A stretch of 64,000 nt of DNA from Cantharellus purpuraceus (taxonomy: Eukaryota; Basidiomycota; Agaricomycetes; Cantharellales; Hydnaceae), in the NCBI GenBank assembly GCA_025174535.1, contig JALBUN010000013.1:124001-188000 (forward strand), given 5' to 3'. This document shows positions 24,152 to 38,785 of this stretch, one piece after another. The number at the start of each line of letters is the position of its first letter. Positions within the stretch are counted from its first letter, which is position 1. The notes beneath the pieces are model-generated. The model was not told the DNA's origin and did no database searches. It worked only from the letters and a program-made list of their open reading frames with translations. The position numbers and the translations under genes are program-made.

Positions 24152-25487
24152 TTATGCTATTGATAAGACCTTGCCCATGGGATCTTCCTTGACCCCAGAC
24201 ATAATGTCCCCTGTCCTTTCAACTGTCGTCGAAATATGAATTCCATATTCAGGTGTCACTTTATTACCCCCATATTCCATCTTGGTCGGGGCATCATAAG
24301 GAGCACGGCTGCCTTGGTGGCTGAGTTGGTGGCTGAATTGTGGAGCGGCCTTTGGCGTGCTTCTCTGGCTCGTACGAGATATCCAATTTGAGTTGATATG
24401 CCCGAATTTGGTGTCACGATAGACACGACAAGCCATGGAGTTACCGATCGCGATATTGGGAACGGTGAACATCGCGTGGAAGACGGCGGGGACGGAAGGG
24501 GGAGACAAAATCATACCCATAGTTAAAATGTTGCCAGCGGCAGTGATCCTACAATGAAGGAAGACATCAGGTTGCGACTCTGATCTAGCAATACAGAAGC
24601 CTTACAGATAATACTCCTGACCGCTTTGAATCAGTGATCTTGAGAGCACCGGAAGTCCGTCCCCGAGGAAGAAGGATTTGGCACGTTTCTGGACGGACTC
24701 CTGATACGACGATTGGGCCAGTCGCCAGGAGATGAATATAAATACCAGCGTGTCATTAACGGTAGCCACGATAACACCCGCCGAACTGAATGGCTTGACT
24801 CCAGTATTGATACAATGCTTAGTCGGTCCAATGTGAGTTCCAGAGATTGCGAAGGGGACTGTGAGTGAGCCCGCCAGTGTTGCTAGCCACAAGAAACTGA
24901 AAAAAGCCACAATATAGTTGTTATTGTTAAAGACGGCTTTGACGCGGAAGAAGAACAGAAGCGAGGTGGCGGGAACAGCCACTGCGAAGCAAGATCCAAT
25001 GGCAACTTGCAGTGCTTGGCAATTGTCGACCGCTCCAACTTGGAATACAGGCAACAATAATTATATTTAGTTTGAGACCATGGAGCTGCGAGGGCTTCTT
25101 ACTTGTAAAGATAGTGCCAGTGACAATGTATGCGATAGTGGCTGCTCTTGAAAAGTACAGACCACATGTCAGTTTGTTTGAAACCGTCATCGTAATTCCG
25201 TAACGGACCTTGAGACGAAATATACAACGGTAGGCAAGCTCAAACGATATTTCGTTAACAAAGTGTAATCGTTTCGTAAGTTTGTCAAGATGTCCCAGGC
25301 AAACATCTAGAGATAGCAATTAATTGTCAGCGGTATAGATCCATCATAAAGCGAGGAAAACATTCACTCCGCAAGTGGCGACATGAAGATACTCAGAAAC
25401 CTGAAATTGATTGGCAAGGGTAGGGGGGAGAAATGCGAGAGGTGTCTGTGGGTTAGGTAAAGCGGCGTGCGGGGGGCTAGCAGCCAT
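24152..25487 (-). CDS. Seven-helix-type membrane protein, paralogue B, 363 aa
   Basis: Five exons join in phase: 25487-25368, 25306-25209, 25146-25103, 25038-24606 and 24548-24152. Exons 1-4 have exactly the same lengths as in paralogue A (120, 98, 44, 433 nt), and the proteins are closely similar through all hydrophobic segments (for example NCQALQVAIGSCFAVAVPAT). The hydrophilic C-tail after GNSMACRVYRD has diverged most and is 2 residues shorter. It is the same uncharacterised Agaricomycete membrane family. The pair arose by a recent duplication, with about 4.7 kb of mostly unrelated sequence now between them. Confidence 0.85.
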
Positions 25488-27592
25488 GATGAATTTCTGC
25501 AGGTTTTCCGAAGCCAAGGACACGACTTCAAGATGTTATATAAGACGTTTTGTGGCATGCTCGGATGCAGGGACCTACAACGGCATTCATGACCCAGGTC
25601 ATGAGGCCTTATGCATTGGCAAGGTCTGACAGTGCGTATCAACGTTATCTCCAAACAGAGGAAAAGCCTTGAAAGGTCGCGTATCCATGATCATTCGCTC
25701 GCCTGCAGCAAATGAGTTCTGATAAAGTACTAATACTCCATCCGACGTACAGGTGTACATCACGGGACACTTTCCTCCCGACCGTTCTCATGTCACATCA
25801 CACACCAGAGGAGTGTCTACGTTGCGTGTGGCGCGATCAACTCGGTTAGAGGTTATGCTTCATCTGGTGTTCGTATCAGTCAACGCCGAAGGCGCTTATA
25901 TTTGGTTTCACATACATTGATGTTGCGTCTCGATTATGATCATCAAACTTAGTGGTGCACATGTGCTAGGGCCGTAACTAGTAAGATGCCGGTATACACC
26001 TGCCCAGTACTAGTGAATGTAGGTGAAAAAGTGCACAGCACGTAATCGCCATGGAGAGATGTGTGCGGCGACTTCGCCAGGCGCTTATCATTGGCCGCAG
26101 CCAACGCCGGTAACTTTCCTGCTAATTGTGTTCACCATGACTATCTAAAGGCGTTATTGGATAGGAACGTGTCTTGAGATTATCCCCTGCAATATTTTGA
26201 AATTTGCGCCTGAGTTCTCCGAGGTCAACGCAGGTGGCAGAGATTGCAACATTGCCTAGCGGTTTGAGGAAATCAGACGACGAGACGATGATTGTTTTTC
26301 TCGCACAACGCTGCAGCCTTGTCATGGGCCGCACTATTTCTAGTAACTCTACCTCCGCTTGCGTTCTAAAAATCCCCTGCCAAACTCCTAAGGTTGATCT
26401 CCGTCCATAGTGTTTAAGCATACCTGACACTGTTTCTATGTGGGATGCACCCACAACAGGTTTGTGCACGACCCACGCAAGTTGTGTAACGTTGATTATC
26501 ATAGGGCCCCGCGTTTGGGCGACGGTGGTTCTCGAGTATCTGCTCCCATGCCCAGGAATTGTTTCTTTATGGGTCAACGATGCGCCGATGGGACGTACGT
26601 TTGTTGATACCCGTATCTATCAGCACGGGTCCACTTGTTTTGGACAGCTTCGACGAGAGTCTTTTGACGATCCTGCATCGTGCATCAGGCCGAAGCCTAG
26701 GCTTGGTGACTTGCCCAAAACTGTCGGATATCAAGGGCATTGGCCACCAACTGTGGGCACACCTTGTTGAAACACAGGACGTCCATTCAGATAGTACAAG
26801 TAGAAAACATTACTTATAAGTTGTCGTCCGCTTGTGTTCATTCTCTTGGCGCTGAGAATGAGTTGTCAGGCACGAACGTGTCTGAACGGTGATTTAGATT
26901 CTAGTTTGTTATGAATCTATACAACATTAGAGATAGGAGAAGTCTTAATGCCACCCAAAGCTGTATGCAGGAGGATACCGTTACGAAATGAGCGGATCTT
27001 GCCATCCAACGTCTCCAGGAAACCTCGTGGCAGCCAAGTGGCCTATGGATTCGAAGATTCTACCTTGTTGAGCTTGCCTATCATATCTACCTGGGAAAAC
27101 CCAGGAACATGATCATGATTGGCCTTTGCTTCTCCTAACTCACACGTCCATGTCGGGTGCCTTCTACCTAGATCTATATAGTGCACCCCTTTTGTGCACC
27201 AGTTCTCAAGGGAGACATACTCTCGTCCACCAGATCTTCCACCATCTGTTCCCATATAGACCGAAAATGCGTTATCTTGTTTAGGAGGAACACTGTCAGA
27301 CCCATCATAATGTCTCCATGGAGGGTGTATGAAGGGTCGTGCAAAGGGTTGGCGCATTAGATGTATCGATATGGTGTTGCATTCAGATAGTCAACATACA
27401 GGTTTTGCTGGCGCTTCGCTGCGATGGCGAAAAGTATAAACTGCAGTGAAGTTGGAGTCCAAGCCGTACATAATGCGAATTGTACTTTGCTTCTAGAAAG
27501 ACATATCTTCGTATCCCTAATAAATATACACCACAGCCTCCTGGAGATACAAAGCCACGTAACCTTCGACAGTCAACGAGACACCGATCTCT
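25488..27592. other. Upstream/intergenic region with two unassigned minus-strand frames
   Basis: Minus-strand open frames at 26122-26577 (151 codons) and 27043-27357 (104 codons) are moderately long and overlapped by plus-strand frames. I recognise no domain in either. The second (with SVYMGTDGGRSGGREYVSLE) might be an exon of a decayed gene. The region lies downstream of the halogenase gene's 3' end. Confidence 0.4.
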
Positions 27593-29727
<2,135 letters not shown>

Positions 29728-31267
29728 GTTTTGTTGCTTAATTTGAACGTCAAGATAGTAGTCTCCACTGCAGGGTGTGGTGGCTTTGGTAGCTAGAGTG
29801 GAAACCGAACCGCCACCGCCGTCATACTTTTATGATATTCGATATAAGGCATGTTATCTGCCATCACGAATGAGATGCCGTTCTTTTGGGGCGAGATTTC
29901 CTCGGCTGCTATTCAAGATGGCGCCACTCTGCCTAACTGATCTCATTCATCTGCCATCTTCTTGTGCTTCTCACGACGGCGTCTGCTCAGCAGTCCCGAT
30001 GGCATGCCTTGTGACTTGTTCGCCGAAACGCATATCGATCATTTTATCACAAAATCTAATGACAGTTGAACGGTAATCCAGTTGTGCCGCTTCCGCCCAG
30101 TCGCATCAACAAAAGACCATCAAAGTATACCTAATCCATTGAGTACAGGGTGCCTTATGTGTACTCTTTCATAGCGTCTGTTCTATTATTCAAGTTCACC
30201 CTAGTTGACCGTGTCTTCAACGAACCCATATTGGGCGGGCGCAACGGCCCAGAATCCTGGATCAAGACTTAACAAGAACGCCCTATCCACACGGTGAGAC
30301 TCGAGCTCAGCTGGGCGTGCCTGGTGTGAATCATCTTTACAATTGCATATTTAGGAGTCTGGTTAGTCCCGCGGAGCTGTCGATTCAGCTGTCCGTGAGT
30401 ATACTAAAGGCGTCACATGTTGAATATGCGAGGCTGTGTGAAGCGCTACTGCCTGATGCATTTAGGTTGGTGTGACATTCACCTCCACCGAGTCCGCCGC
30501 CCCCGTAGACGTCGAAGCCGACATTTAGTAGGTTGTTGTTGTGGCTTGTACGTAGCTTCTATCGATGGGGTTCTATCGGAGACACGACTTCTCTACTCTT
30601 CTAGTGGACATGAATGAAGTTTGAGTTCCGTAGCACGGACGGGCCAGCAGTGCGTACATTGATACTAAGATGGTATTGTAGACAGTCCCCCAAGCATTCG
30701 GACGGGGTATCATATATACCCGAAAGGACCAAATCTTGACAGGCGATTGTACATAGAAACAAAAAGGATCCACCCGGAGTGACCGATTGGATCAAGCGCA
30801 GGGATTGGCAAGGGATGTTAACGGCTTCTACGCGTTTGCTGCATGAGCCCTGGAGCAGGGGTAATGTCACATCAATCAACTTGTTTCGTGGCATTAGCGT
30901 TACCGCCGAATCAAGCCGAGAACCGAACTAAGCCAACGGTATTACATTGCCCATTCACAACCATTCTCCCAACGGCTCGGCACGCCCAATCTAGCCGCGT
31001 CAGCATTACCAAGTTGTATTGTAGGTATCAGTCAGCAAAAGTAATGTACAAACTGTTCTCCGGAGGTGTGTTTTATCAATAGTAGCTTTCTGATGGTAAC
31101 ATGGATTCCGACCAACGGCGCATAATCCACGGTAACATCAGATAGCACATTTCCAACAGCATCACCCAAGGGCACTATGTGCCGTCGAACAAGGACATTT
31201 ATCTAGCTTATATCACATGCAGTCAAGGGTCGCGGTCTGTCATCGTTCACTTCTTCTGCCAGGCAGG
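29728..31267. other. Intergenic, upstream of the halogenase; no gene recognised
   Basis: Only short overlapping frames. The halogenase promoter should lie in 29728-30100; I see no clear TATA box. Confidence 0.5.
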
Positions 31268-32120
31268 CTTGCTCATGTGTCAAAAGGAGTGGCTCCGCAG
31301 TCTCCCAGATATCTTTGCCATCTTGAAACTATGATGCACTCCCCTCCACTGAACAACATATACTTGGTGCGGTACATGATCGCGAGTGTATGCCTGTGAC
31401 GAAGAAAGCATGCTCTGACCACAGATTGCTCGTGTCAAAAGGAGTTGCTCCGCAGTCTCCCAGATATCCTTGCCATCTTGAAACCATGATCCACTAGATG
31501 GGATGCCGTTCGTCCTTTTGAAAAGGTGAGATCATAGACTTTATGGCGTTCCAGATTAAGAGAGGAGTCACGGTTACATCGATCCCTCACAAAGGGGTCC
31601 GAGCTTGTAGTAAGTGTGAACATGGAACGTGCACAGGGGTGGGTGCATGACGAAACCCCCAAGGACATGTGTGAGATGCGGCTGTGTGCCAAGACCACAG
31701 CCGCAAGGAAGCTAAATAGAGACGAGTGACGAAGCGGAAGATCGGATTACCTTTTCCAGGCGGAATATACCCAAACTCGGGTTTTGTAAGGTGAGACGAG
31801 TCAGAATGGGAATTTCTCCAGCTAGCGACGAGGTGATGTTTGACTGCAGGAAATTCAGGTGGGTGACAGATATTGTGTAGCATGGGGTACTGCTGTAGGA
31901 ATATTTTTTAGATGGAAGCCAAGGAATGGTTTTTTTTATCCAAGCGAGCGTTGGGAATACGCTCCGTAGGGGGAGTATCTCCCAGTGTCGAAATCCCTGC
32001 GTATCACGACGACAGTACGAAACAGAGTTCAACAAGAAGACGACGGGATGGGTGGACCTCTGTGGCGATTCTGGAGATAAACGGCTTTCCGGACCCCGAG
32101 TTAATCTGCCAGGAGTGTAA
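31268..32120 (-). pseudogene. F-box family pseudogene with duplicated 3' end
   Basis: Minus-strand matches to the intact F-box gene run in order but in changing frames: an F-box-like start near 32090 (SRIATEVHPSRRLL), LTRLTLQNPSL near 31800, FRFVTRLYLASLRLW near 31740 and the C-terminal ARISGRLRSNSF/WETAE segment. The last about 70 bp occur twice, at about 31268-31340 and 31426-31497, separated by about 158 bp start to start. Frameshifts and the duplicated end argue against function. Confidence 0.65.
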
Positions 32121-34290
32121 GAAATAGTTCATGCAGCTATATCCTCAGTAGTTCATCCCTCTGGCGATTGGGGCACCCAGCGCGAAGTACTTTTGTGTAG
32201 ATAAATAACACGGAGTGGTCCGCTGTCGCAAGAACATTGTGAGGAGTCAATGGTTAATATAGAGAAAGAGATGAGAGATTAGGGACAAGAAATATGATAA
32301 GGAATGTACCTAAGACATCCATTGCACAATGTGCCTAGTTCATCGCCGCATCCATTTCAACGCCACATCCATATTTTAAATCAGCGCCATGCAAAGCATA
32401 AAAGCCAAGAATCAAGTTGCTCATCGCCACACAGCCTCTCGCAGCCTTTCCCATCATCATGACTGTGCTGTAAATAGAGTTCATGCATCGTGATAGAAGC
32501 ACGCGCGATCGAACATGCCAGTAGATTCTAGCGAGATTAGATGAGTGGTACAGGGGCTGTGCTCCCCCTGCTGTGTATACCTACATAGGTATCCGCTGTG
32601 CATGCAATGCTATCAAGTAAGCCAATTCATATCCAAATGAGTGTATGGATCGATGATTGGAAAGCTCGCCAGGTTCTGGGAACCCCGAGTAATTTGCCAT
32701 CAGGTAGGGTTCCAGATGTGACACTTCTGTGGGGAGTAACATCACGTATGGTAGAGGGCAGATATTTAGATAAATATGAGTGGAGTGGATTTTTTACTGC
32801 TAATGGATCACGACATCACACGTGCATTGTGGATTAATAGATGTACGTAAGTGAAGTGGGATTATTGCTGAAATTGTTGGATAGTGGGTTGAGTTGGTCA
32901 ATGACATCACTACACGCAGAGGCGTACAACAAGCGTCTGGTGTGCATTTGTCACCATGACATACATCACCGCAGCGAGACAGATGATGCCGCATATGCTG
33001 TCGATGGCGAGTTTCGCGCATAGGACAACGGCCATTTCGGGGTGTCAATCAAGCTTTTAGTGCCGCGACATCGCCCATAAAGTTTGGCGAGGGAAATGTG
33101 GTTGGCAGATCATTGAATGACGTGTAGACGTGAACGTTGAAACCTCGTGTCAAGTCAAAAAATGACTTAGGAGGGTGAACTTTATGTATGAGATTCTGAC
33201 TCGACTGACTGCATCATGACAATACGTACCTGGAACGGAGGGTTGTGGAATTAATGACTAAAGTAGAAGTGGAACGCGATCGATATCGTAACGGAGTCAT
33301 ATGTGGACTTGCTGCTGAACATGGACGCTTACTTGAGAATGTGAAGATGAAATGAAGGAAACCCCGAACATGATTCAGCTGAATGCCAATAAGGCGTGCA
33401 AGCGTATAGTCACATTGTCATCGTACAGTCAACGGCTTTCATTTCCGTGTAACGACTGACCAGTGCAGCTGTTTCGGAACAAAGAGGCTCCGAAGACTAG
33501 ATACATGAGCCAGAGCCAAGCGAAAAACTTTTCTTTGAAAGATGAAAGGTCCTGCCTGACTCGTATTCAAGCCATGATCCGGTATGCCAGTACGGAGAGT
33601 CATGAGACTGGTGCTCGGAGCGAAGAAGTCTGTCATGATCCGAAAGCCCACTTCCATTCGTAGCGGTTATACGGCAGACGTGCCAGGGACTGGGCACATG
33701 GCGACGGTTGACCAGACACACGCCATTATGACTGTCCCGGTGGCAAACTGTAGTGAAAAATGAACGACTATATCCATCAATCTTAGCACCCTGCGCTGCG
33801 GGCGTACATGAACAAACCTTGTTCCCTGGCTGAGCCTTCGACAGCCTACGATCCGTCCGCACCCGGGTGCTACGAAATCACGCAGCTGAACCGATGTACA
33901 ACTTGGCAATGCAGGCGGGTATGACCACACATATGACCGCTAGCACACTTGTGACCCGTTTCACCATGGAAGGCGATGCGACTACCAAAGTCTTTTCGTT
34001 TTGGTCGGAGTGTGACGGGTGGAACAGCCCGGCTGTGTTATTAAGCTGTTAGTCAGCAGGAGCCGAGTCGCTGTTGGCGTTCGGCGCGCAGTGGCTCCAC
34101 AGCCTAACATCATCGCAATGACAAGAAACGCTCGGGAACCCGTATTGCCTGAAACCTGGAGATCCACTAGCAGAGCTAAATACATTTGCAGTACTGCCAC
34201 GCGTCTAGATCAACGTCCGATCAACGCACTGTTACAGATTTCGGAGTCAGAGAGGGCGACTCGTCTGAATGACTCACAGCCCCCTCCCTT
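32121..34290. other. No confirmed gene; one possible signal-peptide start
   Basis: On the minus strand an ATG at 33967 opens MVKRVTSVLAVICVVIPACI, a good signal peptide, followed by a stop after about 29 codons unless spliced. A 121-codon frame (33862-33497) could be its continuation, but no clean junction was found. The rest shows only short frames. Confidence 0.4.
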
Positions 34291-34295
34291 AGGTC

Positions 34296-34304
34296 CTATA
34301 AAAG
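34296..34304 (+). promoter_or_regulatory. TATA box of the small heat-shock protein gene
   Basis: ctataaaag lies 44-52 nt upstream of the ATG at 34348, followed by a pyrimidine-rich leader with several CTC runs. This fits a strong inducible basidiomycete promoter. Confidence 0.7.
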
Positions 34305-34347
34305 ACACTCCTCTCAAGCCGCCTTCCCTCTCTACACCTAACACACC

Positions 34348-35145
34348 ATGTCTTTTGCCTCCACCACCTCTCCCTCGAACGTCTTCCCCCACTCCGCAGC
34401 GTCTCTTCCGCGAGAACACCTCGCCGCTATCCAACATATCATAAACGACGCTCTCGCACTCCAGTCGCGTGCCGCTAGGCCACCACCACCCCCTTACCAC
34501 AATATCCAACGACAAGAACCAGCATGGTTCAAACCAAGGTAAAAATATAAACATTTCCTCTTAAAGTAGAATTATCTCACCACTAACACGTGATTTGTGT
34601 CATACAGGATGGATCTGTTCGAGTCACACTCTCCATCAGGCGCGCGTCCACTGATAACCGCCACTTTCGAGCTCCCCGGGCTGCGGAAGGAAGACGTGCA
34701 CATTGAATTGCTAGATAACCACATGGTAGTCGCTGGAGACCGACGACATCTGCCCACTGCTACTGCATCTCGTGCAGCACAGGATGAGGTGACGAGGGAT
34801 GCAGAAGGCGCTATGGCAGCGGCTGAGACTCCAACTATGGCTGGTACAAAGGACGAAGAAGAGACGCACGTGGTGTCCAGGACATCAAGCTGGCAGCCAG
34901 AGTCGAGAGAAGGCTATACAGTCCGCGAGATTAAGCGCGGACGGTTTAAGCGTGTCGTGCCGTTACCTCCTGGGACAAAGGTGAAGAAGCACTCTTGACC
35001 CCTATTGTCCGTGACAAATTACTGATGAATGCTCGACATGTTTATTTAGCTCGAGGACGTGAGGGCGGCAATGCACGACGGTATTCTGACAGTGACGTTC
35101 CCTGGTCCTGTAAGGCCTATGCCACATAGTATATCAGTCGACTGA
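34348..35145 (+). CDS. Small heat-shock protein (Hsp20/alpha-crystallin), 219 aa
   Basis: ATP-independent chaperone that binds unfolding proteins. Three exons join in phase: 34348-34538, 34608-34980 and 35050-35145. The N-terminal arm is followed by the alpha-crystallin start MDLFESHSP, then ATFELPGLRKEDVHIEL and MVVAGDRR. Next comes a long insertion (about residues 115-165, Ala/Glu/Thr-rich with DEEETHV), after which the domain resumes with YTVREIKRGRFKRVVPLPPGTK and ends LEDVRAAMHDGILTVTFPGP, the final strands. Without the third exon the protein would stop at KVKKHS and lose the last strand, so the last intron (34981-35049) is probably real. A long loop between the beta-strands is common in basidiomycete Hsp20s. 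It is embedded among F-box family copies without an obvious functional link. Confidence 0.88.
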
Positions 35146-36899
35146 GTATCCATATCACCCACCCTTAACAACGGAACCCCGTCGCACACCCTACACACGT
35201 ATATGTGCGTGCGGCTACCCATCGCCCGTGCCCATCCATATTCCGCCCTCCACCTCATGTCACATCTCGCACCCGCCTGTGTCTACCCCACCCTGCCTTG
35301 CCTCTTTGTTCCCCAGTTAGTCACATATGACGTCACTCGTCCACCCACCCCTATCATTCCTTTTCATCACTTCGTTCGGTGTTCTTTCAAAGGCGGTCGT
35401 TCATTATCTTGGTTTACCATACAACTCTTGCGCGCGATATATTGCGTTTCTTAATGCATTACTCTGATCCACTCTTCTCCTATTTTCCTCCCTTCCTTTC
35501 TTCAACCTCCTCCCTCCACTCTCTGCACCCTCCCTTCTCTCTGCGCACCCTCCCCCCTCTCTGCGCACCGCCTTCGATCTCGATTCCTGTCTCAACATCG
35601 GTGACGCCCCCATTCCGGGATATGATTCACTTACCCCCTACCGCCCATCATGATCACCTTCCCGATCGTCACCATCTTCGAGGTACATAAAATGTGTATG
35701 GTTACAGACAGGGATATCGGAAATGTCCTCACATAGATTGTAACCCGCATCGACATCTCCGCCACTCCATGCACTCCATGGGATCACTTCTGTATTATGG
35801 TTATTCTTTTCATGTTTTCTTTAGACGTTCCTTGGAATCTTTGGCTTTATATTTGGATATGTACTGTCTATAGACATGGACAAGGACTTTTGCACAACCC
35901 CCACTCTCCCCCCCCCTCTCCTGTATTTACCTAATTTTTAATACGTTTGTATGATCACTTAGATTGTTACGGTGGCTTGTTCCATCCAGTATCTGCCTGG
36001 TATTTGACCCATCTGCCAAAGTCGAGTCCTCGAGTCACGTCAAGCAGCGGACCATTGATTCATCAGTACACCAAGGGGTTAGGGTGATAGGAGGCTAACA
36101 CCTGTAAGACGCGAGGGTGTTAGTCAGGGTCGTCAGTAGCCCAGGGGGGAGGGAGAGGGCGAATTAAGGCCTAAGGGCGCACGGTGCTAAACCAGCCAAG
36201 TGACTCGGAGGCAATGTGTCCCTTTTCCCTGCTTGGGAAGAGGGCCTGTGGAGTTAGGTTTTGATTTGAAGACATAGGGTGGAGGGTTTGAGTCAATGAT
36301 ATGATGTTGACTGGGTTGGCAAGGGGAAAGGGGGGGATGGGGAAAGGAGGAAGAGTGTGGTGGGTGAGGGGATTCTGTGGGGTGGCGTGGGCATGGGCGT
36401 AGGCATCGATTTCCTGGCAATTGTACTCCGCCATAGTACCGTGAGTGGCACTGAATAACCGAACAGTACACAGCACTCACGTAAGCACATACATAGGCAC
36501 ATACACCATCTTGCAGGGTTTCGCGTGCCTTTGATAAGTGTGACCTTCGTCTTATTATAGCCCAAAAAAAGACTCAATAGCATCGTGAGTGCCCAGATTT
36601 CGGCTCCAATCGTGTTTTACACAGCTCTTGTCACACATTACATATTGACCAATGGCTAGTACTGATCAGCATCCTCCACTACACGCCTAGGGATTATCTT
36701 GAGAAATCATCATGGGACACCCGCCGGGGGGGCCTTATAAGACACGTCTCGCGACAACTTGCGCTGACCGCAACCAATAGTACAAGTGTCCACGTGGTGA
36801 TTGGAAATAAACGGCGTGTAAGATTCACAAGATGCTGTCACTTGAATAACCTAGCAGCGCAAGTCAGTGACTCGACGAACCCCACTCACCCCACTTACG
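35146..36899. other. 3' flank of Hsp20 and intergenic; pyrimidine-rich tract
   Basis: A strongly CT-rich stretch at about 35460-35580 includes a repeated ctctctgcgcaccctcc motif. Apparent ORFs in it (Ser/Pro/His-rich) follow from the base bias. Minus-strand frames at 36171-36583 overlap in three frames and are not convincing. Confidence 0.5.
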
Positions 36900-37290
36900 T
36901 CTACCACTCTTACACGGGTTCTTTTGAAATACCTGGAGCGAAGAGACTCATGGATTGACTCAAAATTGAGGGTTGTTGGTGGGGCTGGTGGGGCCTGTGC
37001 AGTACACTGTGTCTGGCGGCAATCATCGGAAGGTATGACTCTTCGTCCGTTTGCTTGATGTGCCATGAGCTAGCGGCCCATGACCCTCCTGTGAGGGGTT
37101 GGCGTCTCCCACAAGTGCCCCACCTCACGCACATAGTCTGGGGTTTACATGTGTGAACCAACTAACTTGCATCATGGGCCCTAGTACTCGGGAGCCTGCT
37201 CCGTTCGTTGCGAGTGATCGGTATGCGAACCGCCCGTCGAAAAAATCTCTCCCAAATAAAACCTGTAGTCGATGCATGCTTATTCCGTGA
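36900..37290 (+). pseudogene. F-box family fragment, 3' part
   Basis: cacctcacgcacatagtctgg at about 37122 is nearly identical to the intact gene at 39310 (PHLTHIVWG). It is followed by LRVIG-like sequence near 37205 (ttgcgagtgatcggtatgcg) and by tattccgtgacaagaaaaca near 37282, matching the FRNKHK segment. The reading frame is not maintained. Confidence 0.7.
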
Positions 37291-37379
37291 CAAGAAAACA
37301 ATCATGATCATACCTCAATGGGAGGTGTTTTGATTTGTCCAGTGTCCAGCGCTCAGTAAGAGGTTAGCCATTCCTCCAT

Positions 37380-37800
37380 GTGGCTATTCGCTGCCAGCGG
37401 GTACGTGAGCTGGTAGCCAATGACCGTTTCACTGCGTTTTTGCTATGCCTTGTTTCTAATGAAGTCCATCGTTGGATCATCTTTATCCTCTATAAGACGG
37501 TGCCGTTATAATAGAAATGGATCTCAAGTCCAATAGATACTCTGCCTACGGAGAGCTGTGTCTTCTCAATGCTCACCTGATCAAGACCCCCCAACTTGGT
37601 TAATTGGACCCGGAGAATTTTCAATATTCATTGCCACAAAATCTTGCCAGACTCCTCTGACTTGTCTTACACTACCAAACCCAAAATTTCAGCTACAATT
37701 GACAGTGATATTCCGCAACATCACCCGCCTCTATTTCTCACCTTGTGTGAACCCTCTCAATCTGGATTCAAGTTGGCCTCTTCCATGACTTCCTGACCTC
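37380..37800 (+). pseudogene. F-box family fragment, 5' and central part
   Basis: Nucleotide matches to 38870-39260 of the intact gene: cttgtttctaatgaagtcca (LVS.EVH), then gatctcaagtccaatagata and ggagagctgtgtcttctcaa (DLK..RYS.YGEL) and tattccgcaacatcacccgc (FRN.THLYF). Frame breaks occur within 100 bp of each other. Confidence 0.75.
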
Positions 37801-37839
37801 ACACATGTTGTATGGGTTTTTGCGGCAAAGCGCCCTTCC

Positions 37840-38156
37840 GTGTAGGATTTAAATTGCCTCATGGGCGCGCGCGAACCGACCAGTGCCTTGCGAGTGACCG
37901 GTATACACTGAATTAGGCCTGACGCGTTCCCAAGAGAATTACTCTCATCCTACAGAATAGAAAAGGTGCAGTCAAAGCATTCCGTGACAAGCATAAAATT
38001 GTGGGCACGACTGACTATGACTCTTTCCATGTTGATGTGTGAAATGCATGTCTTCGATGTGGGGAAGATGTTTGAAGGGCCGCGGGGCGGCGCCTTTCTG
38101 GAAGTGAGTTTGGCGGATGAAGGGGATGATAGTGGACCAGAGGTCAAGCCTTGATT
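37840..38156 (+). pseudogene. F-box family fragment, 3' end
   Basis: cttgcgagtgaccggtatac at about 37890 and gcattccgtgacaagcataa at about 37977 match the LRVIG and FRNKHK segments of the intact gene, but the frame between them is broken. The C-terminal residues that follow have diverged (GKMFEGPRGGAF). Confidence 0.65.
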
Positions 38157-38785
38157 AAATGTGACACATTGTTGCTTGCTGTAAACTTATTTAGTGGTCA
38201 ATACACCGCGATGGAGATAAGGAATTTCTTGGGTACCCCCGGGTCCGTGTCCTCAGGCCGTGTAAGACGCGACCACAGAGCATAACTACAATCTCACAAC
38301 AACTGACATTGAGATAATGCAACACTAGCCTACTAACGCTAGGGCAGTAGAAGTGTCATGCAGTGTTTGGATATAAACGGGTCGGACTCGATATTATATG
38401 GTCCCGGGAGTTGCCAAACAGGATATACAAATACCAGTAATTTATTTTTACGAGATGTTGAGCGCGGGTATTGCTTGGAATATGCGAGCGTGTTATTGGA
38501 CACCGCAGATACTATACAGGTTACTCAGTTATGTAAATACCGTGCGTTTGTAATTCAACTCGCCTGATATGTTGTCACCTCCCTGCGCATTTTCCCAACA
38601 GTGTTTCTCGTAGATCAGTAACTTCGAATTTGTAACCTCATGTTGGCGCCCAGACCAAGTGCTTAGTCACCGCCCGATCCTCCAGAAGGAAGCACCAGTG
38701 AGGATACCATTGCATGAACCGTTTCTCAGACTCCTAGACTCACTCGGAATCCAGGGAGACTTTGTCGGTGGCGCCATCGATACCA

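Noticed and set aside
35404..35690. Ser/Pro/His-rich ORFs downstream of Hsp20
   Set aside because: They follow from a pyrimidine-rich tract with repeated ctctctgcgcacc; three frames are open at once and nothing suggests a protein.
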